The notes under the pieces: generated by a model
Database searches by the model: none
Seen by the model: only the letters and a program-made list of their open reading frames with translations
Told to the model about the DNA's origin: nothing
In this document: positions 8,385 to 16,611 of the stretch, piece after piece
Numbering within the stretch: position 1 is the stretch's first letter
Layout: each line of letters opens with the position of its first letter
NCBI GenBank assembly: GCA_934675735.1
Contig: CAKURR010000001.1
Span: forward strand, 186,001 to 250,000
Length of the DNA: 64,000 nt
Direction of reading: 5' to 3'
From: an uncultured Clostridia bacterium
GTDB lineage: Bacteria; Bacillota; Clostridia; Christensenellales; Aristaeellaceae
Position numbers and translations under genes: made by a program

Positions 8385-8410
8385 TTGGGACACCTCCAAC
8401 AAAAATTTCA

Positions 8411-8444
8411 TACGGAACAGGTTGTTGCAGCATACAGTTCCGTA
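8411..8444 (-). promoter_or_regulatory. 5'-leader hairpin of the SEPT-rich secreted protein gene
   Basis: TACGGAAC (8411-8418) and GTTCCGTA (8437-8444) form an 8-bp stem at the very start of the predicted transcript (start near 8446). It may stabilise the 5' end or regulate expression; no known riboswitch class is recognised. Confidence 0.4.
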
Positions 8445-8452
8445 CAATAAAA

Positions 8453-8481
8453 AGTATACATGTGTCCTGTCATAAAATCAA
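8453..8481 (-). promoter_or_regulatory. Sigma-A promoter for the SEPT-rich secreted protein gene
   Basis: On the minus strand TTGATT (8481-8476) and TATACT (8458-8453) are 17 bp apart, placing the transcript start about 60 nt before the ATG at 8384. The existence of a good promoter and ribosome site upstream of the signal-peptide frame argues that this is the true start. Confidence 0.75.
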
Positions 8482-8502
8482 GGGAAATATTTCGTATAAA
8501 AT

Positions 8503-8535
8503 ATAGGAAAGACACGCCTCGAAACGAAGCGTGTC
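8503..8535 (-). terminator. Terminator after the VanW-domain gene
   Basis: GACACGC (8511-8517) pairs with GCGTGTC (8529-8535); read on the minus strand the hairpin is followed by TTTCCTATATTTTA. It lies 28 bp beyond the stop codon of the gene ending at 8563. Confidence 0.7.
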
Positions 8536-8562
8536 CGAAAAGATGAAGGGGAAAAGGAAGGG

Positions 8563-9633
8563 CTACGCCCCTTTGCGAATCGCGATGCACAGCGCGCCGT
8601 TCTGCACCGTGCAGTCGATGACAATCGGAAAATCGAAGGTATTCTGAAATTCAAGGTTGAGCTTGATGGTGCCGCCGGAAACGTTGCTTCTGCCGACGGC
8701 AGCGTCCACGCCGTGCGGGGCATAGGTCGCGCCGCTCGGGCCGTGCGCATGGCGATAGATGATGGAAATGCCCTCCGGAATCTGAAGCAGGGCGTTATAC
8801 AGCGTGGTGGAAACCTGGCAGGTGCCGCCGCCCGAGCCCGCGACGGATTCGCCGTTAATCAGAACGGGGGAATCCTTGTAGCCGCGGCTCTTGCGATACG
8901 GGCCGGCCACGGCGTCAAAATCAAAGACATAACCTGCGGGATACGAGCCGTTGATGTAATTGCAGCCGACGCGGATGTTTTCCATGCGGCCCATGTTCAG
9001 TTCGGTGCTGCGCAGCGAATAAAACGTGGTGAAAACGGCGATGATGTCGCCCTCCTGCGCGTAATCGGGGGTCGGCGCGACGGGCTCGAGCAGCTTGATA
9101 TCGCCGACATACAGATAGCCGATGACGCGCTTATACGGCACAACCGCCCAGCCGTCCTGAATCAGCCAGACGCTCAGCCGCGAATCGGCGGCAACCGTGA
9201 CCAGCTGCTCGGCGTTTTCGTCGGCGGAAGCATACAGCGCGGTATCAAACGCAGTCGTGGCGACATAGGTGTTGCGAATCACGCCGTAGGGCGCGACATC
9301 GTCGGAAACGGGCGTGATGTTATCCACATTGTGGCGGCCGATGAAGTAGACGCCCACGTCGCTGCGCCAGCAGAAGAGCCATTCCTGGTCAAAACCGAAA
9401 ATTTGAACGGTTTCGCCCTCTTTGAGCGCGCCGAGGGACGCGCTGTCCTTATCCGCGCCGCTGCGCATGTTCAGCGAAATCTTGGTTACGCCGGTGTAAA
9501 GCACCTTCGGCGTGCCGTCTGCGTTGGCGTTTTGCATGAACTGCGCCATGCAGATATCCGTGCCGGTATCGGCCAGCGCGCCGAAAGCGACCGTCAGACA
9601 AAGAAAAAAGAGGAGCAAAAAATGTTTTCGCAC
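8563..9633 (-). CDS. Secreted VanW-family protein with SH3-like N-terminal region
   Basis: 356 residues. Residues 1-21 are a signal peptide ending in ...AFGALA. Residues about 40-200 look like two SH3b-type repeats (VTKISLNMRSGADKDSASLG and a second Ser/Ala-rich repeat). They are followed by the VanW core: YPAGYVFDFDAVAGPYRKSRGYK, then GSGGGTCQVSTTLYNALL near residue 280 and YAPHGVDAAVG. The GGGTCQVSTTLYNAL block is the family signature. VanW proteins occur in some vancomycin resistance clusters and widely in Clostridia as cell-wall linked proteins; the reaction is unknown. No vanA/vanB-type ligase is nearby, so this is not evidence for glycopeptide resistance. It has its own promoter and terminator. 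Confidence 0.85.
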   Translation of the reverse strand: MRKHFLLLFFLCLTVAFGALADTGTDICMAQFMQNANADGTPKVLYTGVTKISLNMRSGADKDSASLGALKEGETVQIFGFDQEWLFCWRSDVGVYFIGRHNVDNITPVSDDVAPYGVIRNTYVATTAFDTALYASADENAEQLVTVAADSRLSVWLIQDGWAVVPYKRVIGYLYVGDIKLLEPVAPTPDYAQEGDIIAVFTTFYSLRSTELNMGRMENIRVGCNYINGSYPAGYVFDFDAVAGPYRKSRGYKDSPVLINGESVAGSGGGTCQVSTTLYNALLQIPEGISIIYRHAHGPSGATYAPHGVDAAVGRSNVSGGTIKLNLEFQNTFDFPIVIDCTVQNGALCIAIRKGA

Positions 9634-9675
9634 TGAAAGCCTCCGTCAATCGTTTGGAAAAGGATTCACCTTTTT

Positions 9676-9704
9676 ATTATACCGCCAAACGGCGGGCAAG
9701 GCAA
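9676..9704 (-). promoter_or_regulatory. Promoter of the VanW-domain gene
   Basis: Minus-strand TTGCCT (9704-9699) and TATAAT (9681-9676) with a 17-bp spacer. The spacer contains a small inverted repeat CCGCC-AAAC-GGCGG (9682-9695) that could be an operator, though this is only a possibility. Confidence 0.6.
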
Positions 9705-9742
9705 GCAGCAAAAACGCATAGTTTGAGCGGGAGGTGTTTGGC

Positions 9743-10222
9743 GTGAACGAAAGCTTTGTGCTCAAGGGGAAGGACGGCGCGGCAGGCGGCTATGCGATGG
9801 CGCGCGGCGGCGTTCTGCGCTTTCGACTGCCCGAGAATATCGGCGGCGTTCGGCTGACCGCGCTGTATGAGGACGGCGAACAGGCGTTTAACGGGGATTT
9901 CGGCGGCGGCGAAGTCGAACAGCCCATCGGGAAGCATGCGCTTGTCGGCGCATATGTCAGTTCGGGCGGCAGGCTGCTTTTCGACACGGGGCGTGAAGCG
10001 CGCGCTGCGTTTGAGCGGGCGGCGCGCAGAAGCGCGCTCGGGCAGACAGAGGCGGCGAAACCGCGGCAGTCCAAAAGCATAAAATCCGCAAGCATAAAAG
10101 AGGAAGAAAGCCGCGTCGGCCCACGGGAGACGGCGGAACGCAGATGGCCGCCGCCGCCCTGCATGACGGGCGCAAAATATGTAAACGGCCGCTTTGTGCT
10201 CACGGAAGAGGCGGCGCACTGA
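9743..10222 (+). CDS. Hypothetical protein, 159 residues
   Basis: I do not recognise this family. A GGGAGGTG site (about 9730-9737) precedes the GTG at 9743, so translation is plausible. The first 90 residues look like a compact beta-rich domain (FVLKGKDGAAGGYAMARGG, then VRLTALYEDGEQAF), followed by a basic, Ser/Lys-rich low-complexity stretch and a short tail with PPPPCMTGAKYVNG. There is no signal peptide or membrane segment, so a cytoplasmic place is likely. Its 3' end overlaps the convergent gene at 10200-10466 by 23 bp. No clear promoter is seen upstream. Confidence 0.6.
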   Translation: MNESFVLKGKDGAAGGYAMARGGVLRFRLPENIGGVRLTALYEDGEQAFNGDFGGGEVEQPIGKHALVGAYVSSGGRLLFDTGREARAAFERAARRSALGQTEAAKPRQSKSIKSASIKEEESRVGPRETAERRWPPPPCMTGAKYVNGRFVLTEEAAH

Positions 10223-10466
10223 ATTGGGTTCGCCCGGCCGCGCTGCTGTGGCGCATGCCGATGTCGCGGATGTAGTGCGTCCGCGGGCCTTGCAGGCGCG
10301 GCACGGCGGGGGGACGCGGCGCGGGCTGTTCAGGTGCTGTTTCCACAGCGGGAACGGACGGCGGTTCGGCCGCGTTTTGAACGGCGCTGTACAGGTCATA
10401 CGGCGTGACGACGGACGCGGCGGATTTGGGGCGGCTGGCGTTGAGCAGCGCGTAAGGTGAAATCAT
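10200..10466 (-). CDS. Small proline-rich hypothetical protein, 88 residues
   Basis: Unrecognised. An AAAGGAGC ribosome site lies 9 nt before the ATG at 10466. The sequence opens with MISPYALLNASRPKSAASVV, continues with a central Pro/Ala/Glu-rich linker and ends with a charged motif THYIRDIGMRHSSAAGRTQF. The patterned N- and C-terminal ends joined by a disordered linker look like a real small gene rather than an accidental frame. It is divergent from the beta-propeller gene and overlaps the end of the convergent gene at 9743. Confidence 0.55.
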   Translation of the reverse strand: MISPYALLNASRPKSAASVVTPYDLYSAVQNAAEPPSVPAVETAPEQPAPRPPAVPRLQGPRTHYIRDIGMRHSSAAGRTQFSAPPLP

Positions 10467-10569
10467 GAGATCAGGCTCCTTTCGGCTGAGCTGATTCTAT
10501 TTTATGACGGAAAAAAGCGGCGTGACAGAGAAAATACGCCTGCATTTCCACGTTTTCGCTAAAATGGGA

Positions 10570-10598
10570 TTGAGAAAAATGGAAACATCATGTATAAT
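10570..10598 (+). promoter_or_regulatory. Sigma-A promoter of the beta-propeller protein gene
   Basis: TTGAGA (10570-10575) and TATAAT (10593-10598) with 17-bp spacing; the start codon at 10639 lies about 35 nt after the expected transcript start. Confidence 0.8.
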
Positions 10599-10638
10599 GT
10601 GAAAGACCGAAGATTGCCCGAAATGAGAGGTGTAGGAA

Positions 10639-12912
10639 TTGGACGAACAGAGAAACGGAACACCCGCGCCCAAAAGACGCAGGCGCGCCGATGTACAAAG
10701 GCCGGTGATACCGGAAGAAGACAACGCCCGGGAAGCCCGAGAGGACGAACCTGTATTCGGCGGGGAGACATTTGCCCGCCCCGAACCTCCGCGCAGCGAG
10801 GTGCGCAAGCCCGTGCAGAGCAGCGTGCAGCGTCAGGTTTGGGACGAGGATGAGGATTATGATGATTTTGACGACGAACCGCGCGGCAGGGGCGGCAGAA
10901 AGAAGCGCGGCGGCAGCACGACGGGCTGCTTAATCGGCATTATCGTTGTTCTGCTGCTGGTGATTGTCGTGTTTGCGCTGGGCTGGATTGTTTTCCCGAA
11001 TCAGAAGGACGAAATCCTTTCGCAGATCGGCCTCGGTCCGACGGCCACGCCGACTGCAGCGCCTACGCTTGAACCGACGGCCACCCCGACGCTCGAGCCG
11101 ACGGCTACGCCGAGCGCGACGCCCACGGCGACCCCGACGGCCACGCCTACGGCAGAGCCGACTGCGACGCCCACGGCGACCCCGACGGCCACGCCGACCG
11201 CAACGCCTACGGCCACGCCGACTGCAACTCCGACGGCTACGCCGAGCGCGACGCCCACGGCGACCCCGACGGCCACGCCGACCGCAACGCCTACGGCGAC
11301 CCCGACGGCCACGCCGACGGCAGAACCGACCGCAACGCCCGAACCGACTCCGTCGCCGACACCGTCCCCCGTGCCTTACAGGGCGGAGAGCGCCGCTGCG
11401 GCGGAAGGCACGCAGCCCGAAAGCGTCATCAAAAATACGTTTGTCGTGCATGACGGGCAAACCGTGCAAGGCTATGCTTCCGACGAAGCAATCGGCATGG
11501 GTGATCCGGAAAAATACAGCGGACAGGGCGGCGTGCTGACCTTCCGCGGCGGCCCGCTGCGCCAGAACGCGGCGTATGACACGGTGGATGTGCAGGAAGA
11601 GCAGCTCTCCGTGCTGCGCGGCGTGCGCACCGCCAAACTGGATAACACGTATACCGGTTTCGGCTTCGGCAGCCAGCCGCTGATTGTCAAGTGGTATAAG
11701 AACATCCGCGAGATGATGAACATTGCGGATGAGTCGAGAAACACGACGGCCATGAAGGAAGTCATCGTGCCCTCCGACGACGGCAAAATCTATTTCTACG
11801 ATTTGGAAACGATGGCGTATTCCCGCCAGCCGATTGACGTGGGCCTGCCGATGAGCGTGACCGCCAGCGTCAACCCGTACGGCTATCCGCTGCTTTACGT
11901 CGGTCAGACGGAGGAAAAGACTTCCTCTTATACGGGCGTTATCGGCATGCGCGTTTACAGCCTCATCGACCAGAAGCTGCTCGCCTTTGAAACCAGCAAG
12001 GATGAAGCGGCGAAGGGCAAGGATGCGGCGGTTGCCATGTCCTCCATCGTCGAATCCGGCTCCGATACGCTGATGTATACGGCCAAGAACGGCCTGCTTT
12101 ACACGGTGAGCATGAATACGGCGTTTGACCTCGACAACGCGGAGATTTCGGTTGATCCGGTCAAGACGACGTATGGCTACGAGAGCAGCGTCAAGGGCGC
12201 GGTGCAGGGCATCGAAGGCGGTTTGGCCGCCTACGGCGACTACGTCTATTACGGCGACAACACCGGAGTGCTCCAGTGCGTGGATGTGAACACGATGCAG
12301 CCTGTCTGGGCGATTGACTTGGGCGAGAGCATGATGTGCACGCCTGCACTCGAGACGGATGAGGACGGCAACGTCTATCTGTACACCGGCACGGCGCTGA
12401 GCAAGACGGAGCGCAGCGCGCAGATCCGCCTGCTGAAAATCGACGCGCTGACGGGCGAAATCCTGTGGGAATGCCAGAGCGCCATCAAGGGCAAATACGC
12501 CAGCAAGAGCGCGGCGGCGGGTTCTTATGCGGGCCTGATGGCTTCTCCGCTCGTGGGCGAGGGCGAAATCAATGACTTGGTCATCTTTAACGTGAACCGC
12601 GTCGAGCTGGATGACAAGAGCGTCAGCGCCGTGGTCTATGCGCTGGACAAGGAGACGGGCGAGGAGATCTGGAACCAGCCGCTCGACGTGGAATCCATGT
12701 CCTCGCCGATTGCGCTGTATCAGAGCGACGGCAAGAGCTACATCGTCATGGGTGACGACGGCGGAACGCTGCGTCTGATGGACGGCTTCAGCGGCTCGAC
12801 CATCAGTGCGCTCAGCTTGGGCAGCGCGATTCAGGCGTCTCCTGCGGCTTACGGCAACAGGATTGTCGTCGGCACGACGGGCGGCATGCTGTATTTCGTG
12901 GAACTCAAGTAA
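10639..12912 (+). CDS. Membrane-anchored PQQ-like beta-propeller protein with Thr-Pro stalk
   Basis: 757 residues with TTG start after a GAGAGGTG site. Layout: a charged cytoplasmic N-terminus (1-90) with an acidic patch WDEDEDYDDFDDE; one membrane helix at about 97-119; a Thr-Pro-Ala/Glu low-complexity stalk (about 134-250); and a large extracellular domain (about 260-757). The outer domain has repeats such as GDYVYYGDNTGVLQCVD, VYLYTGTALS, VYALDKETGEEIWNQPLDVE and NRIVVGTTGGMLYFVE, typical of PQQ/WD-like beta-propeller blades. No PQQ chemistry is implied; such domains in Firmicutes probably bind proteins or wall polymers. The type II topology places the propeller outside the cell at a distance set by the stalk. 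It is transcribed alone, between its own promoter and a hairpin terminator. Confidence 0.82.
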   Translation: MDEQRNGTPAPKRRRRADVQRPVIPEEDNAREAREDEPVFGGETFARPEPPRSEVRKPVQSSVQRQVWDEDEDYDDFDDEPRGRGGRKKRGGSTTGCLIGIIVVLLLVIVVFALGWIVFPNQKDEILSQIGLGPTATPTAAPTLEPTATPTLEPTATPSATPTATPTATPTAEPTATPTATPTATPTATPTATPTATPTATPSATPTATPTATPTATPTATPTATPTAEPTATPEPTPSPTPSPVPYRAESAAAAEGTQPESVIKNTFVVHDGQTVQGYASDEAIGMGDPEKYSGQGGVLTFRGGPLRQNAAYDTVDVQEEQLSVLRGVRTAKLDNTYTGFGFGSQPLIVKWYKNIREMMNIADESRNTTAMKEVIVPSDDGKIYFYDLETMAYSRQPIDVGLPMSVTASVNPYGYPLLYVGQTEEKTSSYTGVIGMRVYSLIDQKLLAFETSKDEAAKGKDAAVAMSSIVESGSDTLMYTAKNGLLYTVSMNTAFDLDNAEISVDPVKTTYGYESSVKGAVQGIEGGLAAYGDYVYYGDNTGVLQCVDVNTMQPVWAIDLGESMMCTPALETDEDGNVYLYTGTALSKTERSAQIRLLKIDALTGEILWECQSAIKGKYASKSAAAGSYAGLMASPLVGEGEINDLVIFNVNRVELDDKSVSAVVYALDKETGEEIWNQPLDVESMSSPIALYQSDGKSYIVMGDDGGTLRLMDGFSGSTISALSLGSAIQASPAAYGNRIVVGTTGGMLYFVELK
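11040..11370 (+). repeat. Degenerate tandem repeat coding for the Thr-Pro stalk
   Basis: About 330 bp of short repeats built on the 6-nt unit ACGCCN/ACSGCN encode (T-P-T-A)n, with scattered E-P and S. Larger blocks recur, for instance the run encoding PSATPTATPTATPTATPTA appears twice (around 11110 and 11240), which suggests duplication. Such tracts are prone to change in copy number. Confidence 0.85.
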
Positions 12913-12927
12913 ATTTGTCATGGCTGC

Positions 12928-12960
12928 GCCGCCGCGGGGATGACCTGCGGCGGCCGTTTT
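12928..12960 (+). terminator. Terminator after the beta-propeller gene
   Basis: GCCGCCGC (12928-12935) pairs with GCGGCGGC (12947-12954) and is followed by CGTTTTA. Strong stem, modest T run. Confidence 0.65.
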
Positions 12961-12991
12961 ATACGCACAGAAAAACGGGAGGCATTGCACC

Positions 12992-14488
12992 GTGCATACC
13001 TATGTGATTGCGCTCGATCAGGGGACGACCAGCTCCCGCGCCGTCTTATTTGACGAAAACGCGCGGATTGTCGCCATGAAGAGCTATGAATTTGAGCAGA
13101 TTTATCCGCAGCCCGGCTGGGTGGAGCACGACCCCGCGGCGATTCTGAACACGCAGATTGACGCGCTGCGCGAGGTTGTCCGCCTTTCGGGCGTGCCGCT
13201 GGACAGCATCGCGGCCGTCGGCATCACCAACCAGCGCGAAACCACGCTCCTGTGGGACCGCAAAACGGGCAGACCGCTGCACAACGCCATCGTCTGGCAG
13301 TGCAGAAGAACTGCGCCGATTGTCGCCAGACTCTGTGAGGACGGGCTTGAGGAGCATATCAAGCAGGTGACGGGGCTTGTGCCGGACGCGTATTTTTCCG
13401 GCAGCAAGCTGAGCTGGCTGCTCGATCGGCTGGATTTGCACGAGCGCGCCGAGCGCGGAGAAATCTGCTTCGGCACGGTGGACAGCTTTCTGGCATGGAA
13501 CCTCGTCAGCGGCCGCCCGCATGTGACGGACGCGACGAACGCGAGCCGCACAATGCTCTTTGATATCCGCAAAAACGAGTGGGATGACACACTGCTCAGC
13601 GCGCTGAACATTCCGCGCGCCGTTTTGCCGCGTGTGGTGGATACATCCGGTGTAATCGGCATGCTTGACCCGTCCATCCTCGGGCGGGCGATTCCCGTCG
13701 CGGCGCTCTGCGGTGACCAGCACAGCGCGTTGTTCGGACAGGGCTGCTTTGAAACGGGCATGATGAAAAACACATACGGCACGGGCTGTTTCTTGCTGAT
13801 GAACACGGGCGACAAGCCTGCCGTCAGCCGAAACGGGCTGGTTTCCACCATCGCGTGGCGGCTGAACGGGCAGTGCACCTACGCGCTGGAGGGAAGTGTC
13901 TTCGTCGCGGGCGCGGCGATCCAGTGGCTGCGCGACGAGATGAAAATCATCGAGCGCGCGTCCGAAACGGAGACGATTGCGCGCTCTCTGCCGGATAACG
14001 GCGGCGTTTACATGGTGCCGACGTTCACGGGCCTCGGCGCGCCGTATTGGGATATGTACAGCCGCGGCATGATTATCGGCCTGACGCGTGGCACGGGGCG
14101 CGCGCATGTCGTCCGCGCCGCGCTGGAATCCATCGCGTATCAGTCGGCGGATTTGGTCAGCGCGATGGCTTCCGACTGTGGGCAAAAGCCGTCGGAGCTG
14201 CGCGTGGACGGCGGCGCAAGCGCAAATCAGTTCCTGATGCAGTTCCAGGCGGATGTGCTGGGCTGCAAGGTGATTCGTCCGGCCGTGATTGAAACGACGG
14301 CGCTCGGCGCGGCGCTGCTGGCAGGGCTGGCGGTCGGTGTGTGGAAGGATATGGATGAAATCCGCCGCGTGTGGCAGATGGATTTGAGCCTGACTCCGCA
14401 GATGAGCGAGCAGGAGCGCGAAAAGGTCATGGCTGGCTGGCACAGAGCCGTTAAGCGCAGCATGCGCTGGGCGACCGAAGAGGATTGA
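12992..14488 (+). CDS. glpK: Glycerol kinase
   Basis: Phosphorylates glycerol to glycerol 3-phosphate using ATP. The 498 residues contain the FGGY-kinase N-terminal motif IALDQGTTSSRAVLFDE, the glycerol-binding region QPGWVEHDP and GITNQRETTLLWDRKTGRPL, DATNASRTMLFDI, and the C-terminal PTFTGLGAPYWD...GMIIGLTRGT block with VDGGASANQFLMQFQADVL. GTG start 9 nt after a GGGAGG site. No glpF or glpD gene is adjacent; the gene appears monocistronic, with terminators on both sides. Confidence 0.96.
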   Translation: MHTYVIALDQGTTSSRAVLFDENARIVAMKSYEFEQIYPQPGWVEHDPAAILNTQIDALREVVRLSGVPLDSIAAVGITNQRETTLLWDRKTGRPLHNAIVWQCRRTAPIVARLCEDGLEEHIKQVTGLVPDAYFSGSKLSWLLDRLDLHERAERGEICFGTVDSFLAWNLVSGRPHVTDATNASRTMLFDIRKNEWDDTLLSALNIPRAVLPRVVDTSGVIGMLDPSILGRAIPVAALCGDQHSALFGQGCFETGMMKNTYGTGCFLLMNTGDKPAVSRNGLVSTIAWRLNGQCTYALEGSVFVAGAAIQWLRDEMKIIERASETETIARSLPDNGGVYMVPTFTGLGAPYWDMYSRGMIIGLTRGTGRAHVVRAALESIAYQSADLVSAMASDCGQKPSELRVDGGASANQFLMQFQADVLGCKVIRPAVIETTALGAALLAGLAVGVWKDMDEIRRVWQMDLSLTPQMSEQEREKVMAGWHRAVKRSMRWATEED

Positions 14489-14511
14489 CGGCAGAAACGA
14501 ACTGCCGACAA

Positions 14512-14543
14512 AGCGGACGCGTTTGGAATGCGTCCGCTTTTTT
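14512..14543 (+). terminator. Terminator after glpK
   Basis: AGCGGACGC pairs with GCGTCCGCT and is followed by TTTTTT; a strong intrinsic terminator starting 23 bp after the glpK stop codon. Confidence 0.88.
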
Positions 14544-14847
14544 ATGGGAATTTTCACTCGGCTGATAGGTTTTCGCGAGTTTGTGTCGAATAATGTTCTA
14601 TGCCGTTTTCAAAAAAGTAACGGCAAAGCAAAAACACAGATGTTTACGCCGAGGGGCGTCCATACTCGGGCAGGCGGTTTGCGGCCCGCACGACGGACGC
14701 ATACGCGTCGGAAACCATCAAAAATTGTTCATTCCGCCGTTTTTTGACGGAATCGGATGAAAATACGCATCAATCCGTGAAAAAAGTGCATGAAGGTTGC
14801 AGGAATGAGCGAAAAAACGGCGAAAAAGAGTAGGACGGTGAAGGACG
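14544..14847. other. Intergenic region upstream of dnaG, about 300 bp
   Basis: No convincing gene. It contains a short inverted repeat ATTCCG/CGGAAT (14731-14736, 14748-14753) and a TTGACG (14744-14749) that could be a -35 element, but no good -10 lies at the right distance. The dnaG-rpoD promoter must lie here or rely on a non-consensus sequence. Confidence 0.4.
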
Positions 14848-16605
14848 ATGGCCGGAAGGCTGCCTCAGGCTTGGCTGGATGAGCTTCGCGACCGTGCGGA
14901 TATCGTGCAGGTGGTTTCGCGCTACGTGCAGCTGAATCCCAAAGGCGGCCGCTATTGGGGGCTGTGTCCCTTCCATGGCGAAAAAACGCCGTCCTTTTCC
15001 GTGAACCCGCAGCGGCAGATGTATTACTGCTTCGGCTGTCATGCGGCCGGAAGCGCCATCACATTTGTGATGGAGATGGAACATCTTGATTTTATGGATG
15101 CGGTGAAGCTGCTGGCCGAGCAGGTACACATGGAGGTGCCGGAGCTGACGCGCAGCCGGGAGGATGCGGAAAGCAAATCCCGCAAGGAGCGGCTTTACGA
15201 AGTAAACAAACAGTGCGCCCGTTTTTTTCATGCGCAGCTCTGGAAGCCGGAAAGTGCGGAGATTCTGGCGTATCTGCATGGGCGCGAGCTCAGCGACAGC
15301 ACCATCCGCATTTTCGGTTTGGGTGCAACGCCGCCGCACAGCGACGGCGCAACGCGGGCGATGCGGGAATTGGGTTTCACGGATGACGAACTGGTGAGCG
15401 CGGGAATCTCCGTGCGGCGGGACGGCCGCGTGTATGATATGTTCCGTCAGCGCGCCATTTTTCCCATCATCGACGCACAGGGGCGTGTGCTCGGCTTTGG
15501 CGGGCGCGCGCTGGGCGATGTGAAGCCGAAATACCTGAACACGGGCGACACGCCGATTTTCAACAAGCGTCTGGGCGTGTTCGCGGCCAACCTGCTCAAA
15601 AAGCAGCGTGGATTGAAAAGGGTCATCCTCACGGAAGGCTATATGGATGTCATTGCGCTGGTGCAGGCGGGCGTACCGGGCGTCTGCGCGACGCTGGGCA
15701 CGGCGCTGACGCTGGAACAGGCAAGGCTGCTCAAGCGCTATGCGCCCGAAATCTGGGTTTCCTACGACGGCGACGCGGCGGGGCAGCACGCCATTCTGCG
15801 CGCACTGGATATCTTCGAGGAAGAGGGCGTTCCGGCGCGGGTGCTGGATTTCCCCGGCGGCATGGACCCCGACGAATACATCAAGGCTTACGGCCCGCAG
15901 AGCGTCGAGCAGCTCAAACCGATGGATGCGACGGCTTATCGCATGAAGCAGGAGGCCGCGAACCACGATTTATCCACGAGCGAGGGGCGGACGGCCTACG
16001 CCATCGCGTGCGCCAAGTATCTGGCCAAAGTGAAAGAGCCGGTCGAGCTGGAAAATTATGTGAAACAGCTGATGGTCTCCACGGGATTTACGCGTGAGGT
16101 GCTGCTGGCGCAGATTGGGCGGACGGAATTGATTCAGGAAAACAAGCGCCCCATGTTCCGCCACGCGGCAAGGCCGCTGGAAGAGAAGAACGAAGGCGTG
16201 GATACCGAAACATCCGCGGCGGAAAAGGGGCTGCTCGTTCTGCTGGCGGAGGGCGGCGTCGAGCCGGGGACGATTTCGGCGGAGGATTTCATCTCGCCGA
16301 AGCGGCGGGCGCTGGCGCAGAAGCTGCTTGACGGCATGTCGCCTGCGGCCGTTCTGGAAGAAATCGAGGATGAGGACGAACGCAGCCGCACGGCCAAGCT
16401 GCTGACGAGCGAGAGCGGCGCGGGCGAACAGGAACTTAGAATGGTGGCGGATTATCTGCGTGTGCTGGAAAAGAAGCGCAGAGAGAACGAAATCAACGCA
16501 CTGAAAGAAAAAATGAGCACGCAGCAGGGCGAAGAAAAGCGCAATACGCTGATGAAAATACAGGAATTACTGGCTCAGGAAAACATGACCGGCAGAAGGG
16601 AATGA
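14848..16605 (+). CDS. dnaG: DNA primase
   Basis: Makes RNA primers at the replication fork. 585 residues: an N-terminal CHC2 zinc finger (GLCPFHGEKTPSF and YYCFGCHAAG, about residues 38-62), the primase core, and a TOPRIM domain with ILTEGYMDVIALVQAGV near 262 and VSYDGDAAGQHA near 308. A C-terminal helical region would bind the DnaB helicase. The start ATG follows an AAGGA site. It is followed after 6 bp by rpoD, the classical dnaG-rpoD macromolecular synthesis arrangement of Firmicutes. Confidence 0.96.
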   Translation: MAGRLPQAWLDELRDRADIVQVVSRYVQLNPKGGRYWGLCPFHGEKTPSFSVNPQRQMYYCFGCHAAGSAITFVMEMEHLDFMDAVKLLAEQVHMEVPELTRSREDAESKSRKERLYEVNKQCARFFHAQLWKPESAEILAYLHGRELSDSTIRIFGLGATPPHSDGATRAMRELGFTDDELVSAGISVRRDGRVYDMFRQRAIFPIIDAQGRVLGFGGRALGDVKPKYLNTGDTPIFNKRLGVFAANLLKKQRGLKRVILTEGYMDVIALVQAGVPGVCATLGTALTLEQARLLKRYAPEIWVSYDGDAAGQHAILRALDIFEEEGVPARVLDFPGGMDPDEYIKAYGPQSVEQLKPMDATAYRMKQEAANHDLSTSEGRTAYAIACAKYLAKVKEPVELENYVKQLMVSTGFTREVLLAQIGRTELIQENKRPMFRHAARPLEEKNEGVDTETSAAEKGLLVLLAEGGVEPGTISAEDFISPKRRALAQKLLDGMSPAAVLEEIEDEDERSRTAKLLTSESGAGEQELRMVADYLRVLEKKRRENEINALKEKMSTQQGEEKRNTLMKIQELLAQENMTGRRE

Positions 16606-16611
16606 TCGTTA

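Noticed and set aside
8563..9633. Vancomycin resistance cluster
   Set aside because: A VanW domain is present, but no D-Ala-D-Lac or D-Ala-D-Ser ligase, dehydrogenase or VanRS genes are nearby; VanW proteins are common in Clostridia without resistance.
11040..11370. CRISPR-like or satellite array
   Set aside because: The repeats are short, degenerate and in phase with codons for a Thr-Pro stalk; there are no spacers.
10930..12990. Long minus-strand open frame opposite the beta-propeller gene
   Set aside because: Arg/His-rich, low-complexity shadow typical of GC-rich codon bias; the Thr-Pro repeat reads as RRGRRG on this strand. The + strand gene has promoter, start and domains.
14523..14747. 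Small gene between glpK and dnaG
   Set aside because: A 74-codon frame begins inside the glpK terminator, with no ribosome site and basic random-looking composition.
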